A stretch of DNA of 64,000 bases from Sinotaia quadrata (GCA_028829895.1 CM054177.1:50224164-50288163); one strand, 5' to 3'. Positions 11,683-23,044 are shown, numbered from the stretch's first letter. Notes: generated by a model from the sequence alone, not told the origin. Program-made: numbers and translations.

Positions 11683-11880
11683 TAAGGATGAAGGAACTTT
11701 GTCAGCGTGTCTTAGGCATAAGTCGTCTGGCGGAGTCTGTCCCTCTCCAGACCAGGGAGTTGCCAGAAGGGATGTAATACATCATCCAAATGCCTTAGGG
11801 GATTCCTTACTGGATTTTCTTTCAGGATTTACTCCCTTAACCTTTGGCTAACCAAAGCCAATCTGCAAGGCAGCAGGTGA
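9918..11880 (-). mobile_element. RTE-like non-LTR retrotransposon, 5' half only, decayed
   Basis: The minus strand reads from a probable 5' UTR (about 11880-11683) through an apurinic endonuclease domain into the N-terminal part of a reverse transcriptase. Homology stops near 9918 with NRPKPQA. The catalytic RT palm and the 3' end are absent. This is the opposite of the usual 5' truncation of LINE insertions, so a secondary deletion is likely. The family is the one that database annotation often labels craniofacial development protein 2-like, an RTE/BovB-type element; that assignment is from memory of the motifs. It lies between two unrelated minisatellites. The 5' UTR limit is inferred. Confidence 0.88.
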
Positions 11881-11894
11881 CTTGTGGATGGCGG

Positions 11895-12185
11895 GATATG
11901 TATTACACAATAAAACCTCGCATTTCGGATATATCACTTTCTGCTCTTTGGATATATATTACGCAATATAACATATCACTTCCTGCAATTTTGGATATGT
12001 ATTACGCAATAAAACATATCACTTCCTGCAATTTTGGATATGTATTACGCAATAAAACATATCACTTCCTGCAATTTTGGATATGTATTACGCAATAAAA
12101 CATATCACTTCCTGCAATTTTGGATATGTATTACGCAATAAAACATATCACTTCCTTCACTTCAGATAATTATTACGCAATGAAA
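11895..12185 (+). repeat. 43-bp minisatellite, about 6 copies
   Basis: The motifs acatatcacttcctgcaatt and ttggatatgtattacgcaat recur every 43 bp, with decayed copies at both ends. The array begins immediately at the 5' side of the dead retrotransposon. Confidence 0.95.
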
Positions 12186-13071
12186 CCTCTCACTTTCTGC
12201 ACTTTCGAATTTACATTACATCTTAAAACATCTACAAACTACTTATATTTTCTTCATATATATATAACATTAGGATAAAAACTATGCTCATTTGAAAAAC
12301 GAGAGAAACATCAGAAAATTTCATTTTTTAAAATTCATATTCAAATTTTCGCATATAATACCATTGAAATTGTAATTTTCTTGTGCGCCGGATTAATACA
12401 TCAGTCTACAGTCACTGTCCCTTTTGGCAACATCTGCAATGTTAACACATACTTAAGATATATCCTATCTGACAAGTGATCTTTTTCGGATTCCAATGAT
12501 AGTGGAAGTTAATTATACTCCAGCTCCCTTCTAAACAAAGGTTTACTAATTTACTATTAAAAAGTCTTTTCCCTGGGGAGTAGCATATCAATCACACTCT
12601 CACCTTAATCGAGTCACTCGAGCTATCAGTGATCAATCAGCGGAGCTCTCAGTCTTGTCGCCTGCGGCACAGTTAGTACAGTAAATAATAACATTACTCT
12701 CCACTATTTCAAGAATCATTCAAAGTTATCTCCCTTAAAACCCAACATTCATGCTTAGCATCTAGATGAAAACAACTGCTATCATCATGTAACAGCTTTC
12801 ATTTTGAAATGTCATGCTGAAAACCAGAGTCAACATCATTTTAAAATGGTTTCGAAGATAATTTGTTCTCAAGACACATTAATTACTTATCCAAAACATA
12901 CAAGCAAAACGATTTGCAAGGAATGAAGTTGTAAAATTTTATAAAGAAACAAGATTAAAATTATTCTTAGCTAATGTCAGCATAAATACATTATTAATTT
13001 CAAAATTAATGAGAAACAAATTAATAAAAAAGTAATTGTCGTTGTAAAAGGATGGATTTATTATATAATAT

Positions 13072-13072
<1 letters not shown>
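12186..13072. other. non-repetitive AT-rich stretch
   Basis: I see no gene, RNA or repeat family. It includes a short (TA) run near 12258 and short frames only. Confidence 0.5.
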
Positions 13073-13161
<89 letters not shown>

Positions 13162-13168
13162 ACACACA
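13073..13168 (+). repeat. (CA)n microsatellite
   Basis: Almost pure CA for about 95 bp with one or two TA interruptions near the right end. The histidine/threonine and cysteine/valine frames it produces are not genes. Confidence 0.97.
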
Positions 13169-14195
13169 TATATCCCTTCTATCTATAGCTACATATTTGA
13201 CCAGATTAATGCTCGTACTCTAAGAGTAATCTTAAATACCTTCTTACACTAGTTACAGCGCTTGTTTTCTTAGACCTTGGATTAGTCTTTCGTCAAAGAC
13301 TATTAATGGAGATCTCAGCTGCTACTCTTGTGCTACATACAGCGAGAAGTTTTCTACTTAATGATCCTGTGATCTGACTTAATTAACTTTGGTTTAGTCA
13401 CCTACTGACTATGTATCAAATGTATAGCCTAAGAATACGAGATAATGCTCAGAAAAAAAAAACATTAAACAAATTTATTAGAACATAAATATTAAAAGTA
13501 TACTTTGGAAATAAAGAGATTGCTTGTAGCTAATTTTTCCATCTCACTTCTTACTGGACAGAAAAACCACGGAAGCTCTATAAATTGCAGAAGGCAAAGA
13601 AAATTAGCTTAATGAATTTCACACGTCAACATGCCCTAATGTGATTTCATAATTAGCACTTTCACACATTAAAGGTTCATAGGAACATCACACGCAAGGT
13701 AGCAAAGGATTCTTTAAAATGCTCAGAGCGCCTTAGTGAGTTAATGTAATTATATCTCCAGACAGCATTGAAGAAAGTTTCTTACTCAAGACGAACTTAT
13801 TCCTGCAGCACTAGGCGAGAAAAGCAGTCTAAAGACTTACAAGTACTGACGTCTGGCTCTGCACTCCAAGTTGATGAACATGTCCGCCAAGTATTATAAA
13901 AAAGAAAAATTCAGAGAACGAAGATAGAAACGAGACACGCCCACGTCTCCATCTAAGGGGAAGAGTCTGCGTGTGCACTAAAGACGAAGGTCGACTTGAA
14001 GACTGTATCAGCTAAATGATTTTTGTATTGAAATCTACAGTGACAGTCAACATGAGTGACAATCATGCTAATGCCACACCGCCAGACTGTTCAGACAGGG
14101 CACTGGGCTTGGTATGGCACATCAAAAGAGAGAACTGGGTCATCTAGGACTCAGTCACCTATAACCATGACCACTAAACATCTGGCGTTCAGTCT
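13169..14195. other. non-repetitive stretch
   Basis: About 1 kb of mixed sequence with no recognisable gene, RNA or repeat. Confidence 0.5.
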
Positions 14196-14330
14196 CCTGC
14201 ACCATGAACTACTAGCGAATTAATTTCTTACACCATGAACTACTAGCAAAATAATTTCTTACACCATGAACTACTAGCAAATTAACTGCTTACACCATGA
14301 ACTACTAGCAAATTAATTGCTTACACCATT
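14196..14330 (+). repeat. 31-bp minisatellite, 4 copies
   Basis: The motif cttacaccatgaactactag recurs about every 31 bp. Confidence 0.93.
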
Positions 14331-14907
14331 GAAACTCTGAGGGTACTGTCATCTAACACTATGCATTCCTATCTGACCACGTGATCATACTACTGGTCCA
14401 ATCCATTGTATGTTGCACCATACTGTTCCAGCACTAGGATGAAACATATCTATGCTTTCTGAGAGATCGAACTTTATACAAACTTTATACAACATAGTAA
14501 ACATGATTTATAGCCGCTGTGACAAATATTCAAATTTGTGTAAACATTACTATAACTATTTTCGTTTTAATTAAAGAATTGTACTTTTGTTTCAAAAACT
14601 CAAATTAATTTAGCACTGCCGTAGCTATATCCTCTTTACTCTTACGAAACGAATATTAGCAAAATTTATTTAGGTGTTAAAAAAGCGTGACATTTTGAAA
14701 GACATTTCTTGATTAGCAGTATTCATGAATAAATGAATTCTCAATCGGTATTAACATTAAAATACACTAAGTGCAAACACTAGGCAGGATAACTAACATC
14801 GATAACATAGTTGTGGATATTTTTGGAATACATTCAGTCTGATTACAGGTCACATAAGGACATTTTTCTAGAGAACCGCTCACATCAGATACTTTTTATT
14901 GTTTATG
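14331..14907. other. non-repetitive stretch
   Basis: No gene or repeat family recognised. Confidence 0.5.
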
Positions 14908-15100
14908 AGCGTTACATTTGAAATATTCGTGGATTATAATTCATGTATTCTAGTACTCGTTACATTTGAAACATTCGTGGATTATAAATCATGTATTCTA
15001 GTAGTTACATTTGAAACATTCGTGGATTATAAATCATGTATTCTAGTACTCGTTACATTTGAAACATTCGTGGATTATAAATCATGTATTCTAGTACTCT
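14908..15100 (+). repeat. 48-bp minisatellite, about 4 copies
   Basis: The motif cgttacatttgaaacattcg starts at 14910 and 14958, then after a unit shortened by 3 bp at about 15003, and again at 15051. All shifts keep multiples of three. Confidence 0.95.
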
Positions 15101-15384
15101 TTACGACTGCAACTCCCATTAACTGTGTACGTCTATAGGTTAAAACTAATCACGGCAATTCTGCTACTAATCGTCAGAGATTAGAGGTGGTTAATTTATA
15201 ATCAGTATTCAGCTACTACTGTCGCCCATCGTGAGGAACTGCACGAGGTTTTAAAAATAAATGGCGAAAATGCAAATTAAAAGAGGGAATTAGGAATAAT
15301 TTTAACTGTTTTTTGTTAATGTGAGAGCAATACGTTTACGAATAGCGTGGTCTGCACTCAGAGATAACTGTTGTTAAGGTGAAA

Positions 15385-15690
15385 TATGATCCTGAAGCCA
15401 TTGTCATATAGGGATAACAATTTTAACAGGTAAGCTGATTTTTGCAGCCATTGCCAGGTAGGGATAACTATTATAAGGTGAAATGTGATTTACAGTCATC
15501 ACCAGGTAGGGATAATGTTGTAAGATGAAATGTGATTGACAGCCATCACCAGGCAGGGATAACTGTTGTAAGATGAAATGTGATTGACAGCCATCACCAG
15601 GCAGGGATAACTGTTGTAAGATGAAATGTGATTGACAGCCATCACCAGGCAGGGATAACTGTTGTAAGATGAATGCTAGTTTACAGCCAT
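15385..15690 (+). repeat. 48-bp minisatellite, about 6 copies
   Basis: The motif gccatcaccaggcagggata recurs at 15542, 15590 and 15638, with older copies at 15397, 15447 and 15495 spaced 50, 48 and 47 bp. Units become more alike from left to right. Confidence 0.95.
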
Positions 15691-15767
15691 CGTCGATCCA
15701 TAATTCCGAGAATAGGAAATTAAAGCAGCACTAAGTTAAAAATAGCGAATTGCGAAGATTTGTGCAG

Positions 15768-16204
15768 ATAAGAGTTACCTATATTGTTGTTATTAGAGTT
15801 ACCTATATTGTTGTTATAAGAGTTACCTATATTGTTGTTATAAGAGTTACCTATATTGTTGTTATAAGAGTTACCTATATTGTTGTTATAAGAGTTACCT
15901 ATATTGTTGTTATAAGAGTTACCTATATTGTTGTTATAAGAGTTACCTATATTGTTGTTATAAGAGTTACCTATATTGTTGTTATAAGAGTTACCTATAT
16001 TGTTGTTATAAGAGTTACCTATATTGTTGTTATAAGAGTTACCTATATTGTTGTTATAAGAGTTACCTATATTGTTGTTATAAGAGTTACCTATATTGTT
16101 GTTATAAGAGTTACCTATATTGTTGTTATAAGAGTTACCTATATTGTTGTTATAAGAGTTACCTATATTGTTGTTATAAGAGTTACCTATATTGTTGTTA
16201 TAAG
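15768..16204 (+). repeat. 24-bp minisatellite, about 18 nearly identical copies
   Basis: The motif agagttacctatattgttgt plus tata repeats with essentially no divergence. The 24-bp period keeps frames open on both strands (octapeptide repeats such as NSYNNNIG on the minus strand). The homogeneity points to recent expansion and likely length polymorphism. Confidence 0.98.
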
Positions 16205-16252
16205 CGTTGTTTCTATATACGACAAGCGCAGTACTGCGATGCAAGAAGGAAA

Positions 16253-16500
16253 ATCTTACATCTCATCTCAATTCCTATTACTAAAGAGGAATCGTAGCTG
16301 AACTTACTTCTCATCTCAATTCCTATTACTAAAGAGGAATCGTAGCTGAACTTACTTTTCATCAAATTTCCTATTACTAAAGAGGAATCGTAGCTGAGCT
16401 TACTTCTCATCTCAATTCCTATTACTAAAGAGGAATCGTAGCTGAACTTACTTTTCATCAAATTTCCTATTACTAAAGAGGAAACGTAGTTGAGCTTACT
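16253..16500 (+). repeat. 48-bp minisatellite, about 5 copies
   Basis: The motif cctattactaaagaggaatc starts at 16274, 16322, 16370, 16418 and 16466, an exact 48-bp period. Two alternating subtypes differ at ctcatctcaattcc versus ttcatcaaatttcc. Confidence 0.97.
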
Positions 16501-16761
16501 TCTCTCAGTTCTTGATGAACTGCATATGAATGCTTACTGCAAACAATTATCATCTGGTATTATAGTACACACTATTACAGCAGGATCTATATGCTACTCA
16601 CAACTATCTGAGGAACGCCACTGATTTGTGTATACAAATAACCATTACTATATAACATACAAGACAGTGCATAAATAGCGTGCACACTTATTTATGAATA
16701 ACGTCTAAATTTTGAATGGTAGGAATGCATTGCAATAAGTCCAAACAGTTATAATATAGCC

Positions 16762-16890
16762 ATCAGTAAACGTGTTGCTGTAAGCTGTCTTGTGAATTCT
16801 GTTCGAGAGCCAACATTATAATCGAACTTATCAGTAAACGTGTTGCTGTAAGCTGAGTCTTGAGAATTCTGTTCGAGAGCCAATATGGCG
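16762..16890 (+). repeat. 68-bp tandem duplication, 2 copies
   Basis: atcagtaaacgtgttgctgt starts at 16762 and 16830. gaattctgttcgagagccaa follows in both copies. Confidence 0.93.
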
Positions 16891-17384
16891 AAAATTGAGG
16901 CTTTAATTTAGTCTTGAGAATTCACGAAGATTATTTGGAATATTCCTCATGATGTGTTGAGTAGTGCACACAAAGATTCTAGAACTCTTTGCAAGATGTG
17001 CTTTTGATAGTGTGCACAAAGTTTTGGACGATTCTCCATGGTGTGCGTTGTGAGTGCATCGAACATTCTGGAACAGTTGTGTAATGTGTCTAGAAGAGTT
17101 GCATTGGACCGTCATCCAAATAAGAAAGACAGTGACTTGCTGCAAACCACGTGATTGTGAACACTTGTAGTGACAGCATTCATCATTGAAACAGTTATGT
17201 ACATTGCCTTTAAATATTTCTGTAGAACTCCACTCTCATATCTGTGATGAATGATATCTATGAATGTGATTATAGATAAATTTGACTGCTGATGTCTATG
17301 CTAGTATAAACTGAACATTTGTCCTGCGTTAATCCAAGCATTGTTGTGAAGTGATGTAAATGCCAACATTTTCTTATTAATTAT

Positions 17385-17701
17385 ATTCATATGTTGTTTA
17401 TTTGATAGTTGATTTAATAACCTTATTGTTAAATTTATTGACCTTCATACATATATTGATAATCATATGTTGGAGAGATAGTTAATAGATGGAGGATCGC
17501 TAAATATAGATCAAAAGATGGATTTATCTTTCCTATGGAAATATTGTGTGACTGTGTTTGTCTTTAATGTTGTGCTGCAAGTGGTGTCTTCTGGAGAACC
17601 CCTAATAATATAAATTAAGATTCTCATCATTTGTAATTAGTTATGGATGATTAATAATAATAATAATTATAATCAGTAATTAGGATGTCATTGTGTCACT
17701 A
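17385..17701 (+). mobile_element. family L LTR-like repeat, 3' part
   Basis: This copy is collinear with 5742-6142. It shares tttattgaccttc, a ggatggagg-type motif (here gatggaggatcgctaaatat), the attaagattctcatcatttg end module and gtaattagttatgg. It ends near cattgtgtcact at 17700. Sequence from about 16900 to 17385 may be a more diverged continuation, but I could not align it convincingly. Confidence 0.75.
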
Positions 17702-17920
17702 TACATGTTACAAAAATACAGTCAAATAGAATGTTAATGAACTTAAGTATTTATTATACACTTTTGGAAACCACTTTAAGACCTGTCGCTTGACACAAGC
17801 CCTATTCGGGTCGAGAAGACGCCGTGAAAATGTAATTTTACAATTTTAAGGAAGACAGCTCAAGCAGAAAGAGGAGTATCTCTTTAGCAAATTTTATAAT
17901 TGCCTATTGATGTGCAATAA

Positions 17921-18540
17921 TGATTGAAAGAAGTGAGATAGAAGGAAAGGGGGTTAAAGGAGAGAAGAGAAATGGGATAAAAAGAAGGAAATGAGGAGAG
18001 AAGAGGAAGATGACAGAAGAAAAGAGGAGAAGAAATCCAAAAGGAGAGAGGGCATGAAATGAAAAGAGAAAAGACAGGAAGAGAAGAGAATGCAAAAAAA
18101 AATGAGAGAGAATAAGAAGAGAAAATATAAAAGAGAAGCGAATGCAAGATGAGAGAATGCAATCAGAGAAGATAATACAAGGAAAGGAAAAAGAACAAAA
18201 GAAGTGAGAAGAGGAGAGAATATAGAAAGATGAGAGAATGCAAGAGGAGGAGAGTAGCGAATCGGCAGTTAGTGGAGGAAAGACAAGAAGAGACGAGAAG
18301 AAGAAAGAGGGGAGAAGGCAGTAAGTGGAGGAAAGACAAGAAGAGACGAGAAGACAAAAGATGAGAAACGAGAAGAAGAAAGAGGGGAGAAGGCAGGAAA
18401 GAGAATTGAAGACAATGCGAGAGGAGGAGGGAATAAAAGATGGCAAAAGTCAATATGAAAATAGGACGGAAGACAAAAAGAGGACAAAAAGAAAGGAGAT
18501 AAAAGTGGAGAGGAGACAATAAAAGAAGAGTAAGAGAATG
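17921..18540 (+). repeat. polypurine (GA-rich) tract, about 600 bp
   Basis: The plus strand is overwhelmingly A and G across about 600 bp. It includes a tandem duplication of gtggaggaaagacaagaaga near 18270-18345. The reverse strand yields Ser/Leu/Phe-rich frames that are artefacts of composition. Such homopurine mirror-like tracts can form triplex DNA, which is an inference. Confidence 0.93.
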
Positions 18541-19379
18541 TGCGATACAAATAACAGAATCACTGTGATTGTTCATAGTTCACAATACTGATGATGGAGA
18601 CAAAACCAAATATGACTGGTCAACCTTTTTGACTGGAAATGTACATAAGACTATACACTACTGTATGCACGTCTATACATGACTGTTTCAAGTCTATACA
18701 CGACTTACACAAGTCTAAACAGACTCTTTCAATCTATACACAGAAATTAAACTCTGTACATATGTATTATTTGTTGGTGCCACATTTCAAGTTGGATGTG
18801 CTGCTATTTCAATTGCAGTCCCTGCAAGCACATTTCCAAACAGCAATTTCAAGTTTTCATTGGTTTTGTAACTCTATGCCAACCATCTACGTACTCGACA
18901 CGTTCCTATTACAATCTCTTAATGCGTATTGTATCTTGATACATACCAGCTGCAACACATTTCAATCAATTTCACTTTGATGCAGTTATTTCGATACAAA
19001 ATATTATTATATCCAAGAAAATTTATTTCATCTCTAACATATTTATTTAGTTTTCGTCATATAAATCCGTCAATAAATTTTAAGTAATTATGAAAGAAGT
19101 TTTTTTCACACGACGAAATTTAATTTATCAACACACAGGTATTAATCTCCTTATTTACATGAGAATAAATAATTAGAACTGTATCTTATATGCATTTTAA
19201 ATATCCCCATTTAGATGAGAATAATTAATCAATCAGAACTATATCTTACATACATTTTAAGTCTTAGTCTAACGGACACATTTCAAATTACAATCGCCTT
19301 TGTAAATGCTGCTTATTGTTTGATTGTACCAAGCGTACGCAATTAACACTGTTAATTATCATCACTAAGCTTTATTTAC
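18541..19379. other. spacer with two minor duplications
   Basis: It contains a loose cttacacaagtctaaacag-type repeat near 18650-18740 and a two-copy 60-bp repeat (gagaataaataattagaact) at 19146-19262. I see no gene. Confidence 0.5.
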
Positions 19380-19655
19380 TGAATCTGTTGTTTGGAGTTT
19401 GGATAACATAATACTGATGATTATATGAATTAAATATTATCTAAAGTTATTATGAAAATGTCAGTGTATTGAATCTGTTGTTTGGCGTTTGGATAACGTA
19501 ACATCGATGATTATATGAATTAAATATTATCTAAAGTTATTATGAAAATGTCAGTGTATTGAATCTGTTGTTTGGCGTTTGGATAACGTAACATCGATGA
19601 TTAAATGAATTAAATATTATCTAAAGTTATTATGAAAATGTCAGTGTATTGAATC
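19380..19655 (+). repeat. 90-bp minisatellite, 3 copies
   Basis: tgaatctgttgtttggcgtt starts at 19380, 19470 and 19560, an exact 90-bp period. Copies 2 and 3 are almost identical. Confidence 0.96.
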
Positions 19656-20454
19656 AAATACTCGCGCGTATATAAGGTAAATCTCTTAACCGATTTTCAT
19701 CACTCTCCCCCACCCTCCTCCCGTGTATTTTTTAAATAATTGGTTCTTGCACATTTGAGAAGAAATACGGATTTATTATGGATAAAGTGAGCAGTATATG
19801 TATGAACAGAATTTTATATTTGCAATATATATATATACATACATACGAACCACTCATTTCTTTCGCCAGAGGTCACATAATTTAATCCAGACCATTTGAA
19901 CATATAAAGCAGTTATGTTAGCATGCGTGCCTCTACGTGCCTGGTTAATCAACCACGTCTATAGGTTACAAATAAAGTAAAATAAAATTGATGACTCCGC
20001 GAAATTCATTGCCAAGTCTTGTGTTCACTGACCTCACTCCGATTAAGGATAAAGACCGCGAAACGTATACGAATTCTCAGACTCAAAGTGATCCCTGCTA
20101 GAAAAAAAATTAATTTGATACCCTGCAAGTGGAAACTTTCTGACACATCCACTTCTGGAATCGGTGAAAAAGTCGTTTGGCATGCGCCTAGCAGAACCTA
20201 GGTTCATTTGGAACCACTCACAAAAATCTGTAAAGTTCGGCGGTCGAAGCCCTTTTCCCAGTATTTGATGGAATTAAATCTTCAAGTTTGGAAACCTTCG
20301 TTCAGTAAACGCGACTATGTCAGATTGCAGCAGGAATGTATTTTATGGCTTTTCCCCATCTCTCGTCTCCCTTTCTGGATTTCTTTCTCATTTACTTTCT
20401 TTCTTGCTAAATAATTTATTCTTACTGTCCTGCCATTTCTGCACCTAACTGAGT
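19656..20454. other. non-repetitive stretch, possible old exon material
   Basis: This part is less AT-rich than its surroundings. A 36-codon ATG frame starts at 19991 (MTPRNSLPSLVFTDLTPIKD). Other frames continue for 60 to 70 codons to 20414. No domain is recognised, and I do not call a gene. Confidence 0.4.
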
Positions 20455-20717
<263 letters not shown>

Positions 20718-20771
20718 GCCCTACTGATATTTTACACTAATTATAGCATACGTTCTCTTTCGTACTTTAAC

Positions 20772-20911
20772 ATTTTCATGTATCAAAAGCTTTTGCTAGA
20801 GTCTTAGTTATCGTTAATGAAAAATAACGTTTGTTTATTTTCATGTATCAAAAGCTTTTGCTAGAGTCTTAGTTATCGTTAATGAAAAATAACGTTTGTT
20901 TATTTTCATTT
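20772..20911 (+). repeat. 65-bp perfect tandem duplication, 2 copies
   Basis: attttcatgtatcaaaagct begins at 20772 and 20837, and the two 65-bp copies look identical. The inner AGCTTTTGCT region contains an aaaagctttt palindrome. Confidence 0.95.
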
Positions 20912-20991
20912 ATTTTTTCTCTAGTACTATAAATTGCTTAGATGGTTATATTATCCAAGAAAGAAGTTCCTAAGTTACTGCTAACTATCTC

Positions 20992-20995
<4 letters not shown>

Positions 20996-21027
<32 letters not shown>
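20996..21027 (+). repeat. (CT)n microsatellite
   Basis: About 30 bp of pure CT. Confidence 0.95.
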
Positions 21028-21029
<2 letters not shown>

Positions 21030-21653
21030 CTGATCAGCTTCTCTCTATCTCATATTCTATTCTAGTGCACTGAAAATGGCTGTTGCCTTCACAAACACAA
21101 TAGAAATTTTTTGCTGATCTGAACATATTTTCTCTAATACAGTAAGAATAGCTGACTTATCATATATTATTATATACTGTCAAACAAAACACTCAATTAA
21201 GCAGCATTGCAAGATTTCATAGCCTAGAAGACTGCAACAAATACAGTGATGCAGAAGTCTAATGTGCCTGTGGACTGCAACACACGTGCTTTAAATGCTG
21301 CAGACTTCTTGTGTGCATGTTGGCTAGAACATAAAACCCAGTAGTACGCAGTTTCAGTGGGCCTGTGTGTTAAAGCAGAAATTCATTAAATGTTGAAGAA
21401 GTAGAGTGTTTGTGAGGACTAAAGCAAAAGCCCATAAAGTGGTACAGAAATACTATTGTGTGTTGATTAAAGTAAAAGCTCATAGAGTGTTGCAAAAATT
21501 ATATTGTGTGTTGACTTAAGCGAAAGCTGATAGATTGGTGTGCATATTCGTGTGTGTGTGTGTGTGTGTACTAAAAAAAAAAGCCCATAATGTGGTGCAA
21601 AAATTCCAGCTTGTGTGAACCCACGCAAATGCCCACAGAGTGGTGCAGAAATC

Positions 21654-21856
21654 TCCGTGACCCGACAAATGCGCGAAAGGGTTAGGGTTAGGGTTAGGGT
21701 TAGGGTTAGGGTTAGAGTTAGAGTTAGAGTTAGAGTTAGGGTTAGGGTTAGGGATAGGGTTAGAGTTAGGGTTAGGATTAGGGGTTAGGGGTTAGGGTTA
21801 GAGTTAGGGTCAGAACGCGTCGTCGCGTTTTTGTCGGTGCACATTTGTCGGTGAAC
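21654..21856 (+). mobile_element. MITE-like element with telomere-type core
   Basis: The ends gtgacccgacaaatgcgc (21657-21674) and gcacatttgtcggtgaac (21839-21856) are inverted relative to each other at 14 of 18 positions. Ten bases (ccgacaaatg) match without a break. The octamer cagaaatc lies just outside both ends (21646-21653 and 21857-21864), consistent with an 8-bp target-site duplication as made by hAT-type transposases. The core is a TTAGGG-like array plus a CpG-rich acgcgtcgtcgcg motif. No coding capacity is present, so any transposition would depend on another element. The octamer is also part of the host minisatellite unit, which weakens the duplication argument. Confidence 0.6.
21679..21811 (+). 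repeat. interstitial telomere-like (GGGTTA)n tract
   Basis: About 22 hexamers of GGGTTA with variants (gagtta, ggatta and heptamer ggggtta). TTAGGG is the telomere repeat of most animals. Here it is flanked on both sides by ordinary sequence and enclosed by inverted repeats, so it is not a chromosome end. Confidence 0.96.
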
Positions 21857-22245
21857 CAGAAATCCCAACGTGTGTGAACTCACGCAAAATCCCATAAATG
21901 GTGCAGAAATTCCAGCGTGTTTCAGCTCAAGGAAAATCAGTCAGTGCCGTTAAAGGAACATACTTTTCTGTGCCAGGAAAGGAAGGGTAGAGAGGTAAAA
22001 TTTCGTTCTGAATCATGTCTTGCTCAGAATTAAACTGGTTCATTCCCCAGTTTAGAATTAAATGTTCCAAAATTTCACCTATGCCTCTATTGCATTTTAT
22101 GTTTTGTGTGCAATATCACAAATATGTTTAATATAATTTTCATTTATCAGCTCTCAATCAACACAGCAATGTAATACGCCCAGTAATCTTCTGTAACAAT
22201 CTATTCAATAATCTTTCATTGGATTTCTTTCTGACTGAGCATACG

Positions 22246-22370
22246 TTCTAATAAGCACTAAGAAAGCTGATCAAATAATAGAGCAAATGTTGTAATAAGC
22301 ACTAAGAAAGCTGATCAAATAATAGAGCAAATGTTCTAATAAGCTGATCAAATAATAGAGCAAATGTTGT
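22246..22370 (+). repeat. 44-bp minisatellite, about 2.7 copies
   Basis: gctgatcaaataatagagca recurs, with ataagcactaagaa in the first two copies and a shortened third copy. Confidence 0.92.
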
Positions 22371-22471
22371 TCTGGCTCTACTACCCACACGTCTTCGATC
22401 TCGCGTTTCCAAGTGAGCATGTCAATAATATTCTCTTTCATGGACTATGCTAAACAGTCTTCCTTATTGTG

Positions 22472-22830
22472 TGGTCCAGACAATTTTACTATATCGCTTG
22501 CCGTCAGGTAGTCCAGACAATTTTACTATCCCGTTTGTGATCTGGTGGTCGAGACAATTTTACTATCCCGTTTGTGATCTGGTGGTCGAGACAATTTTAC
22601 TATCCCGTTTGTGATCTGGTGGTCGAGACAATTTTACTATCCCGTTTGTGATCTGGTGGTCGAGACAATTTTACTATCCCGTTTGTTGTCTGGTGGTCGA
22701 GACAATTTTACTATCCCGTTTGTGATCTGGTGGTCGAGACAATTTTACTATCCCGTTTGTGATCTGGTGGTCGAGACAATTTTACTATCCCGTTTGTTGT
22801 CTGGTGGTCCAGACAATTTAAGTATCAGTG
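22472..22830 (+). repeat. 37-bp minisatellite, about 9 copies
   Basis: The motif ggtggtcgagacaattttac, then tatcccgtttgt, recurs every 37 bp. The first and last copies are diverged (gtccagacaatttt), while the middle copies are nearly identical. Confidence 0.97.
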
Positions 22831-23044
22831 ACCAGAAACATTTAGAAGTCCAAATTTGACTGCCCCTTTTTCCTTATTATTTCAGTGACATCGCAGTACT
22901 TACCCAAGCAATCATTCTGTTTATCAGTGGTTAGAATTGTCATTGTAACAACCGACGAATTACATAAGATAATATGCTACAAGGTTGCGATAAATTCAAT
23001 ACTGAAAGAATGTAATAATTCTTTTTCAAAAATACAATTCTGGA

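Larger units (their letters stand above)
21355..21945 (+). repeat. degenerate about 58-bp minisatellite interrupted by a MITE-like element
   Basis: Units share gcccataaagtggtgcagaa and a ttgtgtgaac-type motif. Copies run to 21653 and resume at 21857 with cagaaatcccaacgtgtgtg. The interruption is the 203-bp element at 21654-21856. Confidence 0.82.

Noticed and set aside
15720..16301. Repeat proteins on both strands (NSYNNNIG and RVTYIVVI type)
   Set aside because: Both strands stay open over the 24-bp array, as expected from a stop-free unit of length 24. No evidence for coding.
16900..17384. Extension of the family L copy to the left
   Set aside because: Only scattered short matches to 5160-5700 could be found by eye. 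A profile alignment is needed before including it.
17884..18576. Several overlapping Ser/Leu/Phe-rich frames up to 180 codons
   Set aside because: Complement of a polypurine tract, so stop codons are rare by composition.
21679..21811. Chromosome end
   Set aside because: Ordinary sequence continues for tens of kilobases on both sides, the hexamers are variant-rich, and the tract is enclosed by inverted ends.
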